A DNA stretch of 64,000 bases, from the NCBI RefSeq assembly GCF_002149015.1, contig NZ_NGFO01000001.1, positions 124,001 through 188,000 of the forward strand. Reading direction: 5' to 3'. Below the pieces are notes generated by a model that did no database searches, was not told where the DNA came from, and saw only the letters and a list, made by a program, of their open reading frames with translations. The stretch is from Gordonia lacunae (GTDB lineage: Bacteria; Actinomycetota; Actinomycetes; Mycobacteriales; Mycobacteriaceae). Within the stretch, counting starts at the first letter, position 1, and every line of letters starts with the position of its first letter. Of the stretch, positions 1 through 9,117 are shown in pieces. The position numbers and the translations under genes were made by a program.

Positions 1-516
1 GATCGCATCCGCGCCGGTAACACCGAGCGCAATCTCGCGGGTGTCCCTCATTCGCGAGAGTTCCGGACAGGTGCGGAGAAGTTCACCGGCCCGCACCGCG
101 ACCGCCAGGTCCAGGTCGCCAAGCAGCTGTTCGGTGCCATGGGCATCGCGCGCGAGGACACCGAGATGCGGCAGGACTGGGTGCTGCGCGGTTTCCGCCA
201 ATTCGATGCCCCGGTGTGCGTGATCGTGACCTACGACCGCATCCTCGACGGCAGCGATGACACGCCATTCGACTGCGGCGCGGTCTCGACGGCACTGGTC
301 AACGCCGCCTGGTCCCGCGGTCTGGGCGCGGTGATCAACAGTCAGGGCATCATGCAGTCACCCGTGGTCAGAGAACACGCGGGGATTCCGGACGATCAGG
401 TGATCATGAAGAGCATCGCGCTGGGCTGGCCCGATGACACGTTCCCGGCCAACTCCGTCATCTCCGAGCGCAAGTCGGTCGAGGAGGCCGCCACCTTCGT
501 GGGCTTCGAGCAGTAA
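1..516 (+). CDS. Nitroreductase family protein (5' truncated by window edge)
   Basis: The frame is open from base 1, so the N-terminus lies outside the window. About 171 C-terminal residues are visible. They resemble FMN-dependent nitroreductases: a central FDCGAVSTALVNAAWSRGLG helix that packs under the flavin, and a C-terminal stretch GWPDDTFPANSVISERKSVEE, the usual GxPd..N.......R...E end of the family. The expected role is NAD(P)H-dependent reduction of a nitro or quinone substrate in the cytoplasm; the substrate cannot be told. The gene converges on the leftward MBL hydrolase, with 85 bp between their ends. Family assignment is fairly sure, function open. Confidence 0.75.
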   Translation, partial: DRIRAGNTERNLAGVPHSREFRTGAEKFTGPHRDRQVQVAKQLFGAMGIAREDTEMRQDWVLRGFRQFDAPVCVIVTYDRILDGSDDTPFDCGAVSTALVNAAWSRGLGAVINSQGIMQSPVVREHAGIPDDQVIMKSIALGWPDDTFPANSVISERKSVEEAATFVGFEQ

Positions 517-601
517 CGGCGAGCCGGGGTGAACGCGCCGGTGCCTTCGGCCACGGCGTCACCGGGGAATCTCGGATCGGACGGCGTCGATGCCGGCCGA
601 C

Positions 602-1393
602 TCAGCGCGACAGCGCCTCACGTGCGGCCGTGGCGACTCCGCCGCGATGGATCGGGCCGTGGCCCGGGAGCAGGATGTCGGCCTCGAGCTCGGTGAATCG
701 TTCGACGCTGCGTCGCGCGGTCGGTTCGTCGTGCTGGAAGAGCGACGGGATGCACTGTGGGCCAGTGGTCGACGAGATCTCGTGCCCGCTCACCAGCGCA
801 TCGCCGGACACGAGGGCACGCCCGTCGGCGACGAGGTAGGCGCTGTGTCCGTCGGTGTGACCGGGACTCGCGACGGGGACGGGCGCACCCGGGAGATCGA
901 GTGGTCGCCGCTCGTCCGTGGCGCCGTCGATGGGGAAACCCGACGCCTGTGCCAGGCCCGCCCGGCTGAGGACACCGAGCGGAGTGGTCTTGGCCAGCCA
1001 TGCCCACAGTCGCGGATTCGCGACCTGCGGGGCGAGGTCGAGCACAGTGGCCTGCTGAAGGTGATGGCGAAATGCGTGATCCACCTCAGCGGGGTCCATG
1101 TAGACGTCGAACCCGTACTGCGCCTGCAGCTTCACGAGGCCGCCGAGGTGATCCACGTGGCCGTGGGTGAGCAGCGCGCCCCGCACATCCTCGGGCGTAC
1201 GGCCGATCCGTTCGATGGACTCGACGACCTGACCGGCCTGCCCCGGGTAACCGCCGTCGATAAGCGTCAGTTCGCCGTCCTCCTCCAGGAGGATCCAGTT
1301 CACGACGTCGGTGGAGACGAAGTGGGTCGTCGAGGAATCCCCGTCGACCCGGGTGATCGTCATCGGACGCGAGGTGCCGAACGGGAGCCGCAT
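602..1393 (-). CDS. MBL-fold metallo-hydrolase
   Basis: This 263-residue protein has the metallo-beta-lactamase metal motif THGHVDH at about residues 76-82. The later metal ligands are the histidine in SPGHTDGH, the aspartate in SGDAL, and the histidine of LLPGHGP. It is a cytoplasmic hydrolase; the substrate is unknown. It is the last gene of the dprE1-dprE2-aftA run. A GTG at 1402 would give a 4-bp stop/start overlap with aftA (stop at 1399), and ATG 1393 is the other choice, so translational coupling is likely. In M. tuberculosis embC follows aftA, so this neighbour is a difference. It could be a glyoxalase II-like or lactonase enzyme. Confidence 0.85.
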   Translation of the reverse strand: MRLPFGTSRPMTITRVDGDSSTTHFVSTDVVNWILLEEDGELTLIDGGYPGQAGQVVESIERIGRTPEDVRGALLTHGHVDHLGGLVKLQAQYGFDVYMDPAEVDHAFRHHLQQATVLDLAPQVANPRLWAWLAKTTPLGVLSRAGLAQASGFPIDGATDERRPLDLPGAPVPVASPGHTDGHSAYLVADGRALVSGDALVSGHEISSTTGPQCIPSLFQHDEPTARRSVERFTELEADILLPGHGPIHRGGVATAAREALSR

Positions 1394-1398
1394 CGCGA

Positions 1399-3531
1399 TC
1401 ACTTCCGGACGACGAGCACGAACGGACCGCGCTCGGTGACCTCGAAGCGCGGGTCGTCGAAGACGGTCGGGTCGAAGGTGACGGTGTAGCGCTTCACGTT
1501 CGGGTCGTTGGGATAGACGTCCTCGGCGAGGCGGAGTGTGTAACCGTCTGCGCTGTACCGGAACAGGAAGACGTTCGGCGGGGTCCACGGTGAGCGGTCG
1601 AGGGCGTCGACGAGTTGGTCGGCGTTCTCGCTCTCCGCCCATCGCGCGATCGCGGCTGCGCGCTTGTCGAACTCGGCCAGCGGATTCGCGTAGTGCGAGG
1701 TGAGTCCCTGGAAACCCCAGTAGGGGTAGATCGACAGGAACCCGAAATCGGCGGTGAGAACCACATTGTCGGTGCGCGGCTTGCCGGTCTGCTCGCCGAT
1801 CAATGTGTCCAGCTCCGCGAAATACGACTCAGCGCCGGCCGGGCGGGCATCGGCGCGTTCGCCGTACCCGTCGGTGTCGGTGTAAGCGGTGGTGATCTCG
1901 GTACCCAGGTGGCCCGGGATGCCCTGTGCCATGGCGATGGCCGAGAGAACGGCGAGCGCCCCCACGACGACACGCACGTCGCCGAACCGGCGCACCGCCC
2001 AGTGCGCGAGATCGACGACACCGAAGACCCCGGCCGCACTCAGGGCGGCGACCAGGATGGGCTCGAGTCGGAACGAGAGCAGGGTGGTGCCCAGCGCGGT
2101 CATCAGCATCGACAGCAGGCAGAACAGGTAGACCGTGACGACCGTGACGCCCATCGCCAGGGCGACGGTGCGTGTGCGGAAGCGCAACAGAATCCACAGG
2201 AGGCCGATCATCGTGATGGCGCCGACGAGGTCCAGGCCGAACATCGGGAGCGGCAACACCGAACCGCGCTCGGGCAGATAGTGTTCGGCGGTCCCCCCGC
2301 TGGCGGGGGTGTTGGTCAGGCGCGCCCACAGGTAGGGTGCCCAGACCAGCAGTGCGATCAGTCCGGAGATGACACCGACGGCGGCCAGGCGACGGATCAC
2401 CGCGAGCACGACTCCGCGTCGTCGGCTCCGGACGGCTGCCGACGGAGTGGCCTTGTTCGACGCGCCCAGCCAGCCCTGCACGGCGAAACAGCCGGCCAAG
2501 AGGACGGCGGTGAGGGCGAACAGGCCGGTGTAGAGCGTGTAGGTCGCGGCCGAGATGCCCAGGAACACACCGGACGCCACCACTGCCGGCCAACTCGTCG
2601 CGCCGAAGAGCGGACCCACCGGGCCGTCGGCGGCTCGGGTTCGTCCACGCAGCGCGTAGGTCAGGGTGATCAGCATCGGCACGCCGATCAGCACCAGGAT
2701 CGCTGCGTACGGCTCCGGCGAGGCGTAGAGGAGGGTGACGGTCGTGACCGCGAGACCAAGCGCGACACCGCGATCCGCGCCGAACATCCGGATGAACAGG
2801 ATGACGCCCACGGCTGCCGCGATCGCCATCGACACGATGGCCCACGTCTTGTAGGCCTCCCAGCCGGGTTGGCCGAGCAGGTTGGCGAAGCGGCCGCCCC
2901 ACCAGAACCAACCGGCCGGGTAATAGGGCGCCAGGTCGGTGTAGGTCATGTCCGCGAGGTGTGGGCTCGACGTCATCCGGGTGAGGTATTCGGTGCGGAA
3001 CTCCTGATCGACCGACAACCCGAACAGGTAGAGACGTGTTGCGCCCAGCGGCATTCCGATGGTGACGGTGACGAACCCCGACATCGCGGCCGCGGACAGC
3101 ACCGGCACGAGCAGGCGTCCCTTGCCGTAGCGGTAGAGCAGCGCGGCCACCACCAGGATGGCGATGGCGAGTACCTGCCCGGCGGTCGTCAGCGACCGGG
3201 TCACGTTGGAGGAGTTGAACGCCGGCCAGTCGACGGTTCCGATGGCCGTCAATCCCGCCATCGACACCACGCCGCCGACCACCACGGCGATCAGCAGTGA
3301 CAGTGCCGTCCGCCCGTAACCCTTGCGGCCGTGAGGTGCGGGCGCTCCCCCTTCCGCTCCCTGAGGTGCGGTGGGTGAGTCTCCGCCTGCTCCCTGAGGT
3401 GCGGTGGGCGCTCTCCCCTCCGCTCCCTGAGGTGCGGGCGCTCTCCCCGGTGCGGTGGGCGCTCTCCCCTCCGCTCCCTGAGGAGTCCCGGAGCTTGCGG
3501 AGGGACGTCTCGAAGGGTCAGGTCGGTTCAT
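1399..3531 (-). CDS. aftA: Galactan 5-O-arabinofuranosyltransferase AftA
   Basis: AftA adds the first arabinofuranose from decaprenyl-phosphoarabinose to the galactan of arabinogalactan, acting in the membrane. The 710-residue protein has about a dozen hydrophobic segments. It carries blocks I recognise from Rv3792: SVDQEFRTEYLTRM, the YYPAGWFWWGGR loop, QHYLP-like AEHYLPERG, AYTDTDGYGERAD, and a C-terminal NPLAEFDKRAA and RLAEDVYPNDPNVKRYTV. The first roughly 60 residues are unlike the family: low-complexity units of the type APQGAEGRAPTAP, encoded by a dispersed DNA repeat. The start is ATG 3531 or GTG 3540, 30 or 21 bp after dprE2, so co-transcription with dprE1-dprE2 is expected. Confidence 0.93.
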   Translation of the reverse strand: MNRPDPSRRPSASSGTPQGAEGRAPTAPGRAPAPQGAEGRAPTAPQGAGGDSPTAPQGAEGGAPAPHGRKGYGRTALSLLIAVVVGGVVSMAGLTAIGTVDWPAFNSSNVTRSLTTAGQVLAIAILVVAALLYRYGKGRLLVPVLSAAAMSGFVTVTIGMPLGATRLYLFGLSVDQEFRTEYLTRMTSSPHLADMTYTDLAPYYPAGWFWWGGRFANLLGQPGWEAYKTWAIVSMAIAAAVGVILFIRMFGADRGVALGLAVTTVTLLYASPEPYAAILVLIGVPMLITLTYALRGRTRAADGPVGPLFGATSWPAVVASGVFLGISAATYTLYTGLFALTAVLLAGCFAVQGWLGASNKATPSAAVRSRRRGVVLAVIRRLAAVGVISGLIALLVWAPYLWARLTNTPASGGTAEHYLPERGSVLPLPMFGLDLVGAITMIGLLWILLRFRTRTVALAMGVTVVTVYLFCLLSMLMTALGTTLLSFRLEPILVAALSAAGVFGVVDLAHWAVRRFGDVRVVVGALAVLSAIAMAQGIPGHLGTEITTAYTDTDGYGERADARPAGAESYFAELDTLIGEQTGKPRTDNVVLTADFGFLSIYPYWGFQGLTSHYANPLAEFDKRAAAIARWAESENADQLVDALDRSPWTPPNVFLFRYSADGYTLRLAEDVYPNDPNVKRYTVTFDPTVFDDPRFEVTERGPFVLVVRK
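3339..3500 (-). repeat. Tandem CTCCCTGAGG-type repeats inside the aftA 5' end
   Basis: Four to five imperfect copies of a GC-rich unit lie here. Each is built on CGCTCCCTGAGGTGCGG followed by GGCGCTCTCCCC. The last copy runs into GAGCTTGCGGAGGGACGTCTCGAAGGGTCAGG. The same core occurs between genes at 32001-32120, 34975-34998 and 62599-62696, so it is a dispersed genomic element. Here it is translated, in one frame, as the Pro/Gly/Ala-rich head of AftA. Confidence 0.8.
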
Positions 3532-3561
3532 CACGTCCACTCAGACTCGGCGATTCAGCGA

Positions 3562-4323
3562 TCAGATCGGCAGCTTGCGGAAGATCGGCCGCGGGATGTG
3601 GCGGAGCACCATCATGATGTAGCGGAACGGTCCCGGTACCCAGACGATCTCCTTGCCCTTGGTGGCCGCGGCCACGGCGAGGCGTCCCACGTCTTCCTTG
3701 TCGACCGTGAGCGGAGCTTCCTTGACGTGCGCCGACAACCGGGTGCGCACCTGGCCGGGGCGGATGACGAGGACGCGAGCGCCGAAGGGGCGCAGCGCCT
3801 CTCCGAGTCCGAGGTAGAACCCGTCGAGTCCGGCCTTGGTGGACCCGTAGACGAAGTTGCTGCGACGGACGCGTTCGCCGGCGACCGAGCTCATGGCGAT
3901 GATCTGGCCGTGTCCCTGTGCCTTGAACTTCTCACCGAGCAGCACGCCGACGGAAACCGCCGCGGTGTAGTTGATCTCGGCTTCGGCGACGGCGAGGCCG
4001 TGATCCTGCCAGGCCTGCTCGTCGTCGCCCTGGATGCCGAAGGCGACGATCGCCACGTCGACGTCTCCGTCGGCGAACGCCTTGTCGATGACTGCCCGAT
4101 GGGTGTCGGTGGCGCGGGCGTCGAAGTCGATCTGTGTGACCGAGGTGGCGCCGGCGTTCTGGGCCTTCTCGATAGCCGCGGCGGCGGTGGGGTCACCCGG
4201 CAGGGTGGCGAGGATGACCCGCGCGGGGCCCTTGCTGAGGTATTCGGCGGTGATGGCGAGCCCGATCTCCGAGCTGCCGCCCAGGACCAGGATGGACTGC
4301 GGGGCGCCCACGGCGTTCAACAT
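3562..4323 (-). CDS. dprE2: Decaprenylphospho-2-keto-ribose (erythro-pentosid-2-ulose) reductase DprE2
   Basis: DprE2 is the NADH-dependent half of the decaprenylphosphoryl-ribose 2-epimerase. It reduces the keto intermediate made by DprE1 to decaprenyl-phosphoarabinose. It is a short-chain dehydrogenase: nucleotide loop GGSSEIG at residues 15-21, catalytic YxxxK as Y159/K163 in FVYGSTKAG, then [19 protein letters not shown] and a C-terminal [13 protein letters not shown] very close to Rv3791. ATG 4323 gives 253 residues, matching the mycobacterial length. An ATG at 4347 would add eight residues. It lies 58 bp after dprE1 and 30 bp before aftA, in the pathway order. Confidence 0.95.
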   Translation of the reverse strand: MLNAVGAPQSILVLGGSSEIGLAITAEYLSKGPARVILATLPGDPTAAAAIEKAQNAGATSVTQIDFDARATDTHRAVIDKAFADGDVDVAIVAFGIQGDDEQAWQDHGLAVAEAEINYTAAVSVGVLLGEKFKAQGHGQIIAMSSVAGERVRRSNFVYGSTKAGLDGFYLGLGEALRPFGARVLVIRPGQVRTRLSAHVKEAPLTVDKEDVGRLAVAAATKGKEIVWVPGPFRYIMMVLRHIPRPIFRKLPI

Positions 4324-4381
4324 GTGTGTACTCGCTTTCGATGACATTCAGGTCGGTGAGGTGCGTCGGAAAGGCCGGGGG

Positions 4382-5806
4382 TCAGGCGAGTTCGAGCCGC
4401 CGGCCCATGTCCGACATGAACACCCGGTTGGGGTCGATGCGACGACGCGTGGCGATCCAGTCGTCGATCTTCGGGTACATGGCGTGGAAATTCTCGGCCG
4501 AGGTGCGTGAGTCCTTGGCGGTGTAGAGGCGTCCGCCCATGGCCATCACGCGGCGGTCCAGGTCGTTGAGGAACTCGGCGAGACCGGCCTTGACCGGGAA
4601 GTCGAGGCAGACGTTCCAGCCCTTGAACGGGAAGCTCAGCGGTGCGCGGTTGCCCTCGCCGAAGAGCTTGATGACGTTGAGGAAGCTGACGTGGCCCGAT
4701 GCCTGGATGTGCTCGATGAGCGCGGTGAACTCGCCCTCGTTGCCGGTCGGGACGATGAACTGGTACTGGCAGAAGCCGCCGCCGCGTCCGTAGGCGTTGT
4801 TCCAGTCACCGAACACGTCGAGCATGTGATAGAACTGCGCGAGATTTTTGACCTTGCCCTCGCTGGGCGGTCCGATCCGGTAGTAGGCCTCGCCGACCGC
4901 GGAGAAGCTGAGCTTGTTCGCCAGTCCGCGCGGGAAGATGTCGGGGAACCGGACCAGTGGCTTGTTGTTGAACGACAGCGGGTTGTCGCGGTACTTCTCC
5001 GGCAGCTCGTCGACCCGGGCCAGGTTGCCCCGGGAGAAGGTGCCGCGGCCCAGCTTGGGCGGTGCGCTGATGGTGTCGAACCAGCCCGAGGCGTACTCGT
5101 ACCCGTCCTCGAAGCCGTCCTGGAGGTGCAGGTCGAGGGTTTCCTGCAGGGAACCGGTACGGGCGGTGTCGGCGATGAAGAACGCGCTCTCGGTGCGTTT
5201 CATCTGGATCGTCGCGCGCAGCACGACGCCGGTCAGTCCGATGCCGCCGATGGTCGCCCAGAACAGTTCGCCGGTGGGATCGTCGGCCGAACCGTCCGGG
5301 GTGAGGGTGAGGATCCGACCGTCGGCGACGAGGAGTTGCATCTCGACGACGTGGTTGCCGAAGCTCCCTTGGCTGTGGTGGTTCTTGCCGTGGATGTCGT
5401 GCGCGATCGCGCCGCCCACCGTCACCTGTCGGGTGCCCGGGAGCACCGGGACCCAGAGTCCGTGGGGGAGTGCCGCCTGCATGAGCGTGTCCAGGGAGAC
5501 GCCGGCGTCGACGTCGACCGTGGCCGATTCGTCGTCGATGGCATAGATCCTGGTCAGGGGGGTCATGTCGATCGTGAGCCCGCCGCTGTTCTGGCCCGAC
5601 TCGTTGTAGGAGCGACCGAGCCCGCGGGCGATGACGCCGCGCTTGAGGTAATCCGGCTTGTCCGCGTTGTCGTCGGCCACGCGGGCAACCGCCTCGGCGA
5701 TGACCTCGGGGTACGGGGTGGACAGGACGTGACCCTCGATCGGGGTGGTGCGAGACCAGCCCACCAGCTTGCGGGTCGTGATCGGCAACAACTCTTCAGT
5801 AGACAT
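4382..5806 (-). CDS. dprE1: Decaprenylphosphoryl-beta-D-ribose 2-oxidase DprE1
   Basis: DprE1 is the FAD oxidase that converts decaprenyl-phosphoribose to the 2-keto form, the committed step to the only arabinose donor for arabinogalactan and lipoarabinomannan. The 474-residue protein shows the FAD-binding [16 protein letters not shown] segment (about residues 61-76), the [21 protein letters not shown] flavin pocket, and a C-terminal [11 protein letters not shown]. The cysteine in [11 protein letters not shown], about residue 400, corresponds to Cys387 of M. tuberculosis, the residue bound by benzothiazinones. ATG 5806 starts [10 protein letters not shown]. An upstream in-frame extension to 5917 looks non-coding. 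It leads the dprE1-dprE2-aftA operon. Confidence 0.97.
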   Translation of the reverse strand: MSTEELLPITTRKLVGWSRTTPIEGHVLSTPYPEVIAEAVARVADDNADKPDYLKRGVIARGLGRSYNESGQNSGGLTIDMTPLTRIYAIDDESATVDVDAGVSLDTLMQAALPHGLWVPVLPGTRQVTVGGAIAHDIHGKNHHSQGSFGNHVVEMQLLVADGRILTLTPDGSADDPTGELFWATIGGIGLTGVVLRATIQMKRTESAFFIADTARTGSLQETLDLHLQDGFEDGYEYASGWFDTISAPPKLGRGTFSRGNLARVDELPEKYRDNPLSFNNKPLVRFPDIFPRGLANKLSFSAVGEAYYRIGPPSEGKVKNLAQFYHMLDVFGDWNNAYGRGGGFCQYQFIVPTGNEGEFTALIEHIQASGHVSFLNVIKLFGEGNRAPLSFPFKGWNVCLDFPVKAGLAEFLNDLDRRVMAMGGRLYTAKDSRTSAENFHAMYPKIDDWIATRRRIDPNRVFMSDMGRRLELA

Positions 5807-5895
5807 CGCTAAAGAGGGTACCTGGGCGAGGTGCCCGCACCGACCGTCATGCCGGGGCCGGGATCGGGAGCGCGCCCGGAGACACCGGACTGTCG

Positions 5896-5930
5896 GTGCC
5901 ATCGTTAAACGAACCATTGACTGATGGCAC
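5896..5930. promoter_or_regulatory. Inverted repeat between dprE1 and the diiron oxygenase gene
   Basis: GTGCCATC at 5896-5903 is mirrored by GATGGCAC at 5923-5930, with a 19-bp AT-richer spacer. It sits in the 179-bp gap between two divergent genes, so it may be an operator shared by both promoters. Only the symmetry is seen. Confidence 0.35.
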
Positions 5931-5985
5931 GATCCGTGGTGGCATGCATCACAGACGCAGTCCCGCGTACGACGAGGAGCCCGGC

Positions 5986-6894
5986 ATGGAAGCGCTCAGA
6001 GATGTGACCCGTTCCGACGACGGGATCGACGAGGTGTCGCAGCGCCTGCTGGCATCCGCCGCGCGGCTGTCGCGTAACGCGCTGACCGAGATCGACTGGG
6101 ATGCGCCGCTCGACCCGGACAAGTACGGCTGCAGCCCGGAGTGGTCGACGCTCTACGGCACGGCCTACTGGGATGAGATGACCGAGCAGCAGCGGATCAG
6201 CCTCACCCGGCACGAGACCGCATCGATCATGAGTATCGGCATCTGGTTCGAGATGATGCTGCAGGAGATGGTGATCCGGGATCAGTACCTCGGGGACTAC
6301 CACCGCCCGGAGTTCCAGTTCGCCCTGACCGAGGTCGCCGACGAGTGCCGGCACTCGCTGATGTTCGCCAAGACGTCCCACAAGCTGACCGGGACGAGTT
6401 ACACCCCGCACCCGCGCCTCGGGCGCTTCGGCAAACTGTTCATGCGGGTCGCGGGGAGCGAGGTGGCCTACGCCGGAATCCTTGCCGCGGAGGAAGTCCT
6501 GGATGTGCTGCAGCGTGGCTGCATGCGCGACGACCGTGTCCTGCCCCTCGTCCGGACCGTCAACGAGATCCATGTCCTGGAAGAGTCCCGCCACATGCGG
6601 TTCGCCCGCGAAGAGGTCCGCCAATCCATGCAGGAAGCCAATTGGGCTCGGCGACAGCTCAGTTCGGTGATCACCGCGATGGCGGTGTCCTATATCCTCG
6701 TCAGCCTTGTCCGTCCCAAGGCCTACGCCGACGCCGGTCTCGACCACCGCCGCGCGGTGGGGGAGATGCGCCGCAACCACCATTTCCAGTCGATGGTCCG
6801 CTCGGGGTGCGCGCACCTGATGGGCTTTCTCGACGACGTCGGCCTGCTCACGCGGCCCGCGGCCCGCATCTACCGCAAGGTGCACATGCTCTGA
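5986..6894 (+). CDS. AurF-like diiron oxygenase
   Basis: This 302-residue protein resembles AurF/CmlI-type non-haem diiron oxygenases, which oxidise aryl-amines to nitro groups in some pathways. The iron ligands are visible as ExxxExxH in EVADECRHS (E116, E120, H123) and a later pair in [10 protein letters not shown] and [12 protein letters not shown]. Mycobacteria carry many paralogues with unknown substrates, so N-oxygenation here is not certain; a desaturase or hydroxylase role is possible. ATG 5986 is chosen because GAGGAG lies 9 bp upstream. ATG 5944 and an alternative at 5896 are in frame but lack a good ribosome site. It is divergent from dprE1. Confidence 0.8.
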   Translation: MEALRDVTRSDDGIDEVSQRLLASAARLSRNALTEIDWDAPLDPDKYGCSPEWSTLYGTAYWDEMTEQQRISLTRHETASIMSIGIWFEMMLQEMVIRDQYLGDYHRPEFQFALTEVADECRHSLMFAKTSHKLTGTSYTPHPRLGRFGKLFMRVAGSEVAYAGILAAEEVLDVLQRGCMRDDRVLPLVRTVNEIHVLEESRHMRFAREEVRQSMQEANWARRQLSSVITAMAVSYILVSLVRPKAYADAGLDHRRAVGEMRRNHHFQSMVRSGCAHLMGFLDDVGLLTRPAARIYRKVHML

Positions 6895-6910
6895 CCTCGT
6901 GATGCGGCAT

Positions 6911-7711
6911 CTACTCGACGGTGTCGGCCGTCACGACCGGGTGGTCGACAACACCCGTACCGCCTTCGGTGAGCTGGGCCCGCGAGGTGTCCTTGAGGGC
7001 GACTCCCGAACGTCCCAGTGTGCGGGCGCCGACGACCAGGGCCGCGGTGATGGCGGCCGCGGTCGAATAGTCGAGGCCGTCGGGCGGATGGATGTTGGAG
7101 ATGCAGTTCCGGTCGGCGTCGCTGCGTCCGGGTCGGGGGAGGTGGGTGAGGTAGATCCCCAGGCTGTCGGCGACCGACAGGCCGGGACGTTCACCGATGA
7201 TCACGATGACGGTCTGCGCACCGAGAGCCTCGCCGATGTGATCGCCCAGGGCGACGCGGGCCTGGGTGGCGATCACCGGGGGAGCGATCGAGAAGCGTGG
7301 ACCCAGTTCGTCGATGAGCGCCGCCAGCAGTCCGCGCCCGTGGTCGATGAGCGCGCGGGGTGACAGACCGTCGGCGAGCACGATCCCGACGTCCGCGCCG
7401 GTGTCGGGGAGATGTGCGAGGTCGGCGGGCTGCCGCCCGAGGTCGGGTCGTCGGAGGTATTCACCACGGGACCCGGCTCGGCTGGAGACGTGCAACGCCG
7501 ATTCGCTGCCGAGGTCGCTGATCTGCTGGGTGAGGTCGGCGACGTCGAGTGGTTCGTGAACGGCATCGCGGGCAGCGGAGTGGGCGGCCTTGAACTCGAG
7601 CACCCGCCGCGACGGCAGCGAGTTCCCCGCCCGACCGAGTCCGATGCGCGCCTGGGTGGTCTGTCGCAACTCGGCCCAGGGGTCCTGCGCCGGCTGGGAG
7701 GCGGCGTTCAT
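6911..7711 (-). CDS. eutC: Ethanolamine ammonia-lyase small subunit EutC
   Basis: EutC forms, with EutB, the adenosylcobalamin-dependent lyase that splits ethanolamine into acetaldehyde and ammonia. The 266-residue protein carries the family's ARIGLGRAGNSLPS start, FKAAHSAARDAVHEPLD, and a cobalamin-side region VIVIIGERPGLSVADSLGIYLTH followed by RNCISNIHPPDGLDY. Its ATG at 7711 overlaps the eutB stop by four bases (ATGA), so translation is coupled. It is the last gene of the leftward permease-eutB-eutC run and converges on the diiron oxygenase gene with 16 bp between. Confidence 0.95.
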   Translation of the reverse strand: MNAASQPAQDPWAELRQTTQARIGLGRAGNSLPSRRVLEFKAAHSAARDAVHEPLDVADLTQQISDLGSESALHVSSRAGSRGEYLRRPDLGRQPADLAHLPDTGADVGIVLADGLSPRALIDHGRGLLAALIDELGPRFSIAPPVIATQARVALGDHIGEALGAQTVIVIIGERPGLSVADSLGIYLTHLPRPGRSDADRNCISNIHPPDGLDYSTAAAITAALVVGARTLGRSGVALKDTSRAQLTEGGTGVVDHPVVTADTVE

Positions 7712-9117
7712 CGGGCCACGGTCAGTGATCGCAGTGGCGAGGTGTCCAGGTCGACGGGCATGATGCGCCCCTCGGGGTCGACCATCCCGAGTCCGGCGAG
7801 CCAGGTCTCGAACTCCGGAGCAGGGCGAAGGCCCAGAGTGCGGCGAACGTACAGCGCGTCGTGGAATGACAGGCTCTGATAGCCGAGCATGACGTCGTCG
7901 GCTCCGGGGACGGCGATGACGAAGGCGGCCCCGGCGACGCCGAGCAGGGTCAGCAGGGTGTCCATGTCGTCCTGGTCCGCCTCGGCGTGATTGGTGTAAC
8001 AGACGTCCACGCCCATGGGGAGGCCGAGGATCTTGCCGCAGAAGTGGTCCTCGAGGCCGGCCCGGATGATCTGCTTCCCGTCGTACAGATATTCGGGCCC
8101 GATGAAGCCGACCACCGTGTTGACGAGCAGAGGTTCGAGGATGCGGGCCACTGCGTAGGCCCGCACCTCCAGGGTTTGCTGATCGACGGGTTTGCCGCCG
8201 GTGCCCAGGTGTGCGTTCGCGGAGAGCGCGGATCCCTGCCCGGTCTCGAGATACATGAGGTTGTCGCCGACCGTCCCGCGATGCAACGAGCGCCCGGCTT
8301 CGTTGGCTTCGCGGAGGATGGAGATGTCGATCCCGAAGCTGCTGTTGGCGCTCTCGGTCCCGGCGATCGACTGGAACACGAGGTCGACCGGTATGCCCTG
8401 ATCGATCATGTCGATCGTGGTGGTGACGTGGGACAGGACGCAGGATTGCATCGGGATCGCAAAGCGCTGCCGAATGTCGTCGAGCAGGCGCAACAGGTCG
8501 GCGGTGGCGTGTGGTGAATCGGTTGCCGGGTTGATTCCGATGACCGCATCCCCGCATCCCATCAGCAGCCCGTCCAGGGTTGCCGCAGCGATGCCGCGCG
8601 GATCGTCGGTGGGGTGGTTGGGTTGTAGGCGGGTGGAGATGTGTCCGGGCAGTCCGATGGTCGTGCGGAACGCCGCGGAGACCGTTGCCGCCGACGCGGC
8701 CAGGATCAGGTCCTGGTTGCGCATGATCTTCGACACCGCGGCGACCATCTCTGGTGTCAGTCCCGGTGCCACCGCTGCGATTCGAGCGGCGCTGTTCTCG
8801 TGTACCGCGGTTTCCAGGAACCAGTCTCGCAGGCCGCCGACGGTGAGGTGTGCGATGGGTTGGAACGCGCGGCGGTCGTGGGTGTCGATGATCAGTCTGG
8901 TGACTTCGTCTGTCTCGTAGGGAACGACGGGGTCTTCGAGGAAGGTCGTCAGCGGGAGGTCCGCGAGTTGCCATGCCGCAGCGGCACGTTCGGCATCGGA
9001 CTCGGCTGCGCATCCGGCGAGTTCGTCGCCGGAACGACGCGGGGTGGCCTTGGCCAGGAGGTCGACCAGCCCGTCGAATGTGTATGTCGTGCCCGAGATC
9101 GTCTGGGTGTAGCTCAT
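7708..9117 (-). CDS. eutB: Ethanolamine ammonia-lyase large subunit EutB
   Basis: This is the catalytic subunit, 469 residues, a TIM-barrel enzyme. Recognisable pieces are VMRNQDLILAA-like IMRNQDLILAASAA, LPGHISTRLQPNHPTDD, GCGDAVIGINPATDS, CVLSHVTTTI, and the substrate-site loop VFQSIAGTESANSSFGID. The end carries GADDVMLGYQSLSFHD. The length fits the family. The stop overlaps the eutC start, and its own ATG at 9117 overlaps the permease stop at 9114, giving a tightly coupled three-gene unit. No microcompartment shell genes are visible, so acetaldehyde is probably released freely in the cytoplasm. Confidence 0.97.
   Translation of the reverse strand: MSYTQTISGTTYTFDGLVDLLAKATPRRSGDELAGCAAESDAERAAAAWQLADLPLTTFLEDPVVPYETDEVTRLIIDTHDRRAFQPIAHLTVGGLRDWFLETAVHENSAARIAAVAPGLTPEMVAAVSKIMRNQDLILAASAATVSAAFRTTIGLPGHISTRLQPNHPTDDPRGIAAATLDGLLMGCGDAVIGINPATDSPHATADLLRLLDDIRQRFAIPMQSCVLSHVTTTIDMIDQGIPVDLVFQSIAGTESANSSFGIDISILREANEAGRSLHRGTVGDNLMYLETGQGSALSANAHLGTGGKPVDQQTLEVRAYAVARILEPLLVNTVVGFIGPEYLYDGKQIIRAGLEDHFCGKILGLPMGVDVCYTNHAEADQDDMDTLLTLLGVAGAAFVIAVPGADDVMLGYQSLSFHDALYVRRTLGLRPAPEFETWLAGLGMVDPEGRIMPVDLDTSPLRSLTVAR

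Noticed and set aside
1615..3300. Long open frame on the + strand antisense to aftA
   Set aside because: Its composition is the usual high-GC shadow, and aftA on the other strand is a recognised enzyme.
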